Position numbers and translations under genes: made by a program. A stretch of DNA of 64,000 nucleotides, taken from Heliocidaris erythrogramma. Lineage: Eukaryota > Echinodermata > Echinoidea > Camarodonta > Echinometridae. The stretch is from the NCBI GenBank assembly GCA_025617745.1, contig CM046872.1, forward strand, positions 496,001 through 560,000. Direction: 5' to 3'. Each line of letters opens with the position of its first letter. The stretch's first letter is position 1. Shown here piece by piece: positions 57,441 to 64,000 of this stretch. The notes under the pieces were generated by a model. The model saw only the letters and a program-made list of their open reading frames with translations. It was not told where the DNA came from and did no database searches.

Positions 57441-58182
57441 GAACTTTAAAATGCACTGTGAAGGACTGACATGCAAAAGCAAAACAGCAACCTTCGTAAT
57501 CTACGCGTTATGAGGAATTTTCTAACCCCCCAAACAACCCAACAACTAATCCATGATTTTGTAACGTCTTACCTGGATAATTCCAACTCTCTACTGTGTG
57601 GCCTTCCAAAATACCAAATTCAAAGACTACAAAAAGTTCAAAATGCAGCTGCCCGTCTTGTAACCAAATCCACACGTTCAGTCCATACTACCCCAATACT
57701 TAAGAACCTCCACTGGCTCCCTATAGAACAACGAATCAAATATAAAATGTTACTACTTACTTACCGTTCGCTTCATAATCGTGCCCCTTCATATAATTTC
57801 CTCTCTCTTTCATTCCTCTTCAACTGCTCGGACAGGTCTCCGTTCCTCAGCCTCCATAAAGTTTAAGGAATAACGAACAAAGAGAAGCTGGGGCGACAGA
57901 GCATTTACTGCACCCCGGCTTTGGAACTCTCTACCCCACTCAATTAGAATATCATCCACTCAAAAAATGTTTCAAAAACACTTGAAAACATATCTCATGT
58001 CAGAGTATTTTGGTTGATTTTTTTATAATTTCACAGTGTTACTTATTCAATATTACTTTCTCCGTCCTATATAATTTTCTTATCTTTCTTGTATAATTAT
58101 TATTTATGTTAATTTGTTAGGCGCCTTGAGCATCCCTTGGGATGGATATGTGCGCATTATAAATGATGCTATTGTTATTATT
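57441..58182 (+). mobile_element. 3' end of CR1/L2-like LINE
   Basis: C-terminal RT tail sequence followed by an L2-type 3' end: TTAGGCGCCTTGAGCATCCC, GGATATGTGCGCATTATAAA, then TTATTATTA. The 5' side is truncated. Confidence 0.85.
57471..57990 (+). pseudogene. CR1/L2-like LINE ORF2 C-terminus
   Basis: Open frame 57471-57866 reads LRNLRVMRNFLTPQTTQQLI, SYLDNSNSLLCGLPKYQ, RLQKVQNAAARLVTKS and LHWLPIEQRIKYKMLLLTY, the hallmark C-terminal region of CR1/L2/Rex-type reverse transcriptases. After a frameshift near 57865 the homologous end continues (WGDRAFTAPRLWNSLPHSIR). Non-functional fragment. Confidence 0.92.
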
Positions 58183-60030
58183 AACAGGTGTGAATGAGTG
58201 AAAATATGGTTGGTAAATTGCATTTTATATCTTACATGTATGTGAAAATCACATAGAAAACATATTTATCTGTAAAGCTAAAGCCAGCTTTTGTTTTAAT
58301 GTTTATTCTATATTGATGAATGCAAGAATATAAATAAAAGAAAATTCAAAAGAGTTTGCAATTTTTTTACAGGAACTCTAATGACAGAAAGATCAGTAAA
58401 TGAATGGTAGGTGAATATTCACACCGACATATACCAAGACAAAAAAAAACCAACAACCAACAACCAACAAACAAATCCAAACATTGTTTCATAATTAATT
58501 GGGCTCTTTTTCATAAAATCGATGTTGTCTAAAACTGAAAATTCCTCCTTTCTTTAACCATATGCTAAGTGATGTATACATACACATTTATCATTCATAC
58601 TGGATTGTTTGCGTCTTTTTGCAATCAATGACACTTCAGAACTACTTCACATGCGATATATGCACAAAACACATGTTCCAACTTCTCAATCACATTTTAA
58701 CCTTTTTTTGCATGATGGTAATTCCGTTACCACAAATTTTTTGGCCAAACAGAAAAAGATATTCAAATAAGTGTTATCGGAAGTTTTAAGGTACAAGTTG
58801 AAATCAGAATTTTCAGTTTCCCCAAAAAATATTCACTCTTAAAGCTAGGAGGAAAACTCTTCCCCATTTATGGTCACGGAATTACAACCATATTGTAGTA
58901 GATTTTAAACATGCCTCCTGAAAATACTGGTTTGATATATGTCTCATACCTTGGAAGACAAGTTGCGTACACATACGCAATTATAATGAAAGTTAATGCA
59001 TGAGACACACATTAAACAATGCATTTATTTCATCATAATCATTACATTGCCCAAAATATTTAGTAAATAGCAAACAAATGTCATGTAACTTCAAACATGC
59101 ATTGTGCAAATTCCGAATGAGATGGGGAACAAGTTTTTTTCAGTTTCTTTAACAAATAGAGATATCTTTATTAGTATAGATCTAAAATTAGCTGATTTTT
59201 GCCCTTCTCATTGGAATTGCTCACATCTAGAGTGTACATTTACATAAGGCAATTATCCCATGTATTATAAGTATAGTTTATGGGCCAAAAACTGAACTGT
59301 CCCCACCCCCTTCAAAATAATCTTAAATTATTATTTTTTTCTGTTAGATGGGACCATTAACTATCAAAATATGCTTCTATGCCCTACATTAAGAGGTGGG
59401 GGTGACCACAAAGGCTATTACCATGTCAACGGATCAAGAGCAGTCGAATTTCAGAAAATGTCATGTATTCGTGATTAAGAAAGTACAAAAACACATTGTA
59501 ACATTTTAGAATAATGTATTAAAAGTTTCTCACTTGATTAAAACCCAAATAAAAGTTATAAAAAGTGTCCATCATGTTTGAATATGGCTGTTGTTATGGA
59601 AACAGTAAGAAAAAACTCATATTTGAGCAAAAAACCATGATGCTACCGGAAAAAAAAGTAAATATTAATATATTTGTATTGTATATGATAATCTTCTCTT
59701 TTACAGGACACTCACTTATCATAACTTGTTTTAGTAAAGGGGTGATGGATGTGACAACTACATGTGTTGGCCGTTATCATGGTAACAAATATATTTATTG
59801 TGTTGTATTTCGAACAAAATACTATTGTTGTTTTCAACATGAAATAATGGTAAACATGTAATAATTTTTGCCGCCTGTTTGATTATATTCAGAATTTTAG
59901 TTAATGGGAGTAGAGCTAAATTTGATTTATAAAAAAGCTGTTGCCATGGAAACAGAATGTTAATGAAGATGAAATATTTCAACCAAATAAAGAAATGTGA
60001 CCCACCGATACAAAATAAATGTTAAACAAA
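58183..60030. other. AT-rich intergenic DNA with X-box-like palindromes
   Basis: No gene recognised. GTTGTTATGGAAAC (59590-59603), GTTATCATGGTAAC (59773-59786) and GTTGCCATGGAAAC (59940-59953) resemble the RFX X-box palindrome. Frames at 58562-58789 and 59565-59861 show no domain. Confidence 0.4.
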
Positions 60031-60035
60031 CATAA

Positions 60036-60345
60036 TTTGTATGCAAATTAGTGATCCGATGATGTCATGAGCTCACTTTTCCTGTTGTATAGTTTTATTA
60101 TATGAAATTTCAAATATTTCATTTTTTCATAGATGTGTATAAATATTCTCTTCATTGTATCACAATAAGTTTATTATTATTTATATCACAATAAGTTAAT
60201 TATGATCGTACATATTCTATGTGGAGTCAAACTTTGTTTTACATTCTTGGAGAAGAAAATTGAAATATTTGAAATTTCATATAATAAAATACAAAAGGAA
60301 GAATGAGCTTATGACATCATCGGCTCAATAAATTGCATACAGCCC
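60036..60345. mobile_element. Foldback MITE, ~95-bp arms
   Basis: The left arm (TGTATGCAAATTAGTGATCC, GATGATGTCATGAGCTCA, TTATATGAAATTTCAAATA) is complemented by 60250-60345. The ~120-bp centre contains a repeated TATCACAATAAGTT. Confidence 0.8.
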
Positions 60346-62155
60346 ATGTTATGCACATTACTGTTTCATGAACCAATGTAAAACATTAAAATGCCACAAT
60401 GTCTCGTTTTTTTATCCGATTTTGATGAATTTTAAAACCTTTTGGGGGGGGGGGGTTAATTTTACTTTATTGATTCAACACAATTTTTGGGGTGAACATG
60501 GCCTTTAAAGCTAGTTGTGGATGTGTTCCTCATGGACGTTGTCATGGTTGATCATGAGTTACACATCACGAAACTATTGGAATTTGAAAATTACCACACA
60601 TTCCTAATAGAACAACATGCAAGCAAATGTCAGATTCTATATATAATCTGAGCTTCAATTCAAATCTTTCTAGATATTAGAAAGAATTGTTTTGACTAAA
60701 CAGTGTGAAAACAAACTTTAAAAGCTGTAAAGCTGATTTTGAGGTATACAGACATTAGCGCCCACCCCATCAAAATTACGTCTGAATGGCTTTCATCATT
60801 TGGTCGACCACTCGGAAGTCGGTCTCACCAAGGTATTGATAATGTATCAAAATCATATTGAACATGTAAGAAAACTTGCCTACATGTACGTTATAGGATG
60901 GATGGGCCGGTCACATAGCAGTTCCCTATAACCGAATTGCAGACCCAAATCTGCCCCTGACAGTGTCCAACTTTTTGACTGTAGTGAAAATCGGTGAAGT
61001 CTGATCGGGCCTTTACTGTCAGAGACACAGAACTTATGGATGATTAAAACCCCTCTGTTTTAACATGTATGCAGGTTGATGCATATGGAGCTAACTATCA
61101 GAGCAACAAAATACTATCAAAGTACAATAATACATCAAGTTTAAACAAATAAATGAATAAATGATAAATTAAAGTCTACAAAATAAAATGATTATACTCA
61201 TTCTGCAAAATTGTTCAATCAGTCTTTGACATTATACTTATAATTATTTAAATAATGCTGGATCAGATTTACCCAAAAATGTAAGTTACAATTTGCGATA
61301 TTGCATACTAAATCAATGGTTAAAAATCTTTGATATCTGGGTTTTTCTTTTAATTTGCAAATTAAAGCCAAACTTTATTTCATTTTTATAATATAAGTTA
61401 TCATTAATTATAACTGGAAAAATGATACATGTTATATGAACATTATAACATTTATATATATCATTATGGTTCACTACAAATTCACTGTGCGGTCCACCAA
61501 CATAGGATTTTCCTGCAGTGGGTCAATCTCCGGGAGGTGGAACAGCATATCAGAAAGTGAGAGATATTGAGTGATGATGTGTTATGTATCCATATAGAGA
61601 TAATGGAATTCTATATTTTTTTTGGAAGAGCAGACATAAGTAGTATTAAGGGGTTATGTGAAAACAATTAACTGTATGATAATGTGTATTGTCTTATGTA
61701 AACACAATGACACAACCAGGACTCTAGTGGAGTAATGTACATTTATCCTAATATGCAAGTCAGTGAATGTGCAAACCTGTGCAAAACATTTTACCATACA
61801 GACAGCACATTTAATCTTTGTTGGGGTATGATTTTATATTTTCAGAATGAAAGGCAGAGATGATTTTATCTTGTAGTAGATCGTATCTATTACAAAATAT
61901 ATTCTTATTTGTATACTTGGAATTTAATTTAAGGTCTTTTATTATAACTTTCCTTGGGAGCAGGGGTGAGGGTAGGATGTGGGGGGGGGGGGGCCCCCTC
62001 CCACACCAGGTACTTTTTCAAAAGCCTGTCTATAAAATTTGCATTTTAGAGCATCCCGAAATGGTTTTCTGTGTGATTAAATGTTGTTAAATAATGAATT
62101 AAGATAATTATTAGTTTTAAGTTAATGTATCATAATTCTCACTTATTTTATCCAA
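60346..62155. other. Intergenic DNA, nothing firm
   Basis: AT-rich with isolated G runs (60443, 61981). I find no gene, RNA or transposon termini that I can pair. Confidence 0.4.
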
Positions 62156-62159
62156 AAAT

Positions 62160-62250
62160 ATTGGGGGGGGGGGTGATAATACAGGCCATTCCCACCTCAA
62201 ATTTCGAGGGGGATATATAAACCCCCCCCCCCCCCGGGGATCAACACCTA
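62160..62250. repeat. Paired poly-G/poly-C block
   Basis: A run of ~11 G (62163) and a run of ~15 C (62223) frame ~60 bp, as in the G/C-bounded MITEs elsewhere in the window. Confidence 0.5.
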
Positions 62251-62379
62251 TGTTTGGGAATCTCGATACCACTTAGCTTTCTCTTCTCTTTGCATGAAAA
62301 ATCTCTGCTAGCTGTTCCATGTTCTAACCAGTGTTGTACATCTGACAGTCGGAGACATGCAAACAGTGGTACGTCCGGG

Positions 62380-63080
62380 GGTGAACAGTTTCTCACTTTT
62401 AAAATACCCCCAAATTACCCCTTTTGAAAAGAGAAAAGTGAACCCTTTTACTTCAGAAATGTGTCTCCTTTTCTTTCTAACCGGTGCCAGTTCCACATTC
62501 TTATTAACGTCTCCCTTACCACCTACGATAAAAGACACCTATAACTGGGATTACTATCCCTATTTAAATCAAACAAGTGTTACATTTACTCTTGCAAGTA
62601 CCCTTAACCTCCCAATTTTTTTATTTATAATGTGTGTTTATTCAGTAGAATTGTTGAGAGTTATGTTACATTACATCACAGCACAGTAGAATAACTAAGA
62701 ATAGTAGCTACACTATATAAATTTATCTAATTATTAACAAATGTTCCCTTTTCACCTCTGAAAATGTCCCTTTTGTTAATATACGTTCCTTTTTAAATAA
62801 AAAACCCTATTCAAATCTGATACGTGCCCCTTTTCCTTCGATAAGTGCTTATTTTCCTTTGCAACAACATTTTTCATTCTCAAAAGCTGATAAGTAGCTC
62901 TTCATCTATTATTCCCCCTATTAATTCTGAGAGCTACCTGTTTTACTTAGACAAGTACCACTATTCCCTTTTTTTCAATGTTACAAGAAACAGCTGAAAT
63001 AGGTGCTCCTTTCCCTCTAATAGGTGCTCCTTTTCATCTCTGTTGAGTGCCCTATTCATCCTAAGTATGTATTTCCTTAG
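62380..63080 (+). repeat. Degenerate minisatellite, GTGCCCCTTTTCCTCT type (block 1)
   Basis: Repeated phrases such as ATAGGTGCTCCTTTTCATCT, ATACGTGCCCCTTTTCCTTC and AAATGTCCCTTTTGTTA recur every ~20-40 bp on the + strand. The 62357-62689 frame is read through it. Confidence 0.65.
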
Positions 63081-63173
63081 AAGAGCGAGACTAATCCCTA
63101 TTTACATAATAGGACTTGGTTCGATGAAAAATTAGCAGATTGCATAATAATAACTAGATAATCATATCACAGT

Positions 63174-63327
63174 GAAATTTACGTTTAAAGCAAAAATACA
63201 TTGATAAGATGTATGAAGTATGAAACGAGAAGTAGTATGAATTAACTCCAAAAATTTACTTTTGAAGCAAAAATACATTGATAAGATGTATGAAGTATGA
63301 AATGAGAAGTAGTATGAAGTAACTCAA
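63174..63327 (+). repeat. Tandem duplication, 2 x 77 bp
   Basis: AAAGCAAAAATACATTGATAA and the following ~55 bp occur twice (from 63181 and 63258) with few differences. Confidence 0.88.
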
Positions 63328-63599
63328 AAAAACTCGCACGTGTTTTGACGTCCGTCGTTGCCATCGAAGCTAGGTCCAGCCCTATATACAGTGCGTCCCA
63401 ATAAAAACGAAACCGGAGTTGTCAGTTATTTTCCCAGTAAAATAGAACAATTCATGTCATATAATATATATCATCATAAAATTTAGCTCTTCCTCTTTCT
63501 TTTGACACCTGATATGACACTCAAAGTTTATGCATTGATGAGGAAGGAGAGTTTAAAATTTGAATGTCAAAATCAAGTTGCACAGAATAAGTTTGACCC

Positions 63600-63860
63600 C
63601 TAAAAAGGCTCACGTTTTTATGCCTCTTATCCTTTTAAAAAGTGCCCTCGGTTTTTTTTTTATAAGAGCTCCTTCCCCTGATCAAAATGCCCCTATCAAA
63701 ATCTAATAGGTGTCCCTTTTGCCTTTCTGCAATTATTGTCCCGTTTTTTAAAATAATGAATACTCCAGTCTCCCTTTTCCATTCTCATACTCATAGCTGG
63801 TGAGTATCACTTATGATATGCAAGAAGTGCCCCTTTTACCTCTGATTGTTGGCATTTTAG
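63600..63860 (+). repeat. Degenerate minisatellite, GTGCCCCTTTTCCTCT type (block 2)
   Basis: The same phrases as block 1 (AAGTGCCCTCGGTTTT, TAGGTGTCCCTTTTGCC, AAGTGCCCCTTTTACCTCTG), separated from it by ~500 bp that include the 77-bp duplication. It probably was one array, later interrupted. Confidence 0.6.
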
Positions 63861-64000
63861 CTCACCTGAGCCGAAATGTTCAATTGGGCTATTACGGTCG
63901 CTCACCATCTTTATCGTCCGTCGTGCTAATCTTTTCAATTTTTTCAACTTCTTCCAAAAGTGCATGGCTGGATTTTAATCCAAATTTGTTAGGATTCATT

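Overview
This 64 kb window is animal nuclear DNA, most likely from a marine invertebrate and probably an echinoderm such as a sea urchin. That placement is inference. It rests on the tRNA-derived SINEs, the L1/Tx1-like and CR1/L2-like LINE fragments, the very many foldback and TIR elements, the long homopolymeric G/C tracts and the TTAGGG-type repeats. No prokaryotic or viral gene organisation is present, and AT-rich intergenic and intronic DNA makes up most of the window.

The only host genes I can support are two tandem paralogues on the + strand. Gene 1 (13567-22629; first exon not found) and gene 2 (33239-44691; all six coding exons found) share one architecture: signal peptide (gene 2), a compact MAM-like ectodomain split over two exons, one exon for a Ser/Thr/Pro-rich mucin-like stalk, one exon for a transmembrane helix, and one large last exon for a cytoplasmic tail rich in acidic residues and tyrosine motifs. 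Homologous exons agree in phase, and two pairs agree exactly in length (242/242 and 97/97 bp). The gene 2 tail is about 365 residues and holds one copy of a tyrosine-motif unit. The gene 1 tail is about 1,812 residues in a single exon and holds about ten units, including a recent 1,326-bp in-frame duplication. The gene 1 reading frame ends at a TAG inside a further unit, and about 1 kb of decayed repeat follows. These look like type I membrane receptors whose tails could act as multivalent phosphotyrosine docking arrays. I do not recognise them as a named family.

The rest is mobile DNA, often nested. Left flank (1-13566): a 5'-truncated LINE (minus strand) that seems to have inserted into copy A (1734-7489) of a 6-7 kb apparently non-coding TIR transposon; then the 3' end of another LINE, a TIR element in that LINE's hexamer tail, and a TTAA-flanked element. 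Between the genes (22630-33238): TIR and foldback elements, plus a repeat array (25246-28799) in which a THAP-bearing Kolobok-like transposon and a second TTAA MITE occupy the same TTAA of different monomers. Right flank (44692-64000): nested MITEs; copy B (47296-54494) of the large TIR transposon in the opposite orientation, with 57-bp TIRs and an 8-bp target duplication inside a small MITE; a second copy of the TTAA element; a CR1/L2-like LINE end; AT-rich DNA with foldbacks; and a degenerate minisatellite.

The most notable items are the repeat-expanded tyrosine-rich tail of gene 1 beside its single-unit paralogue, and the large two-copy composite transposon that brackets the gene pair.
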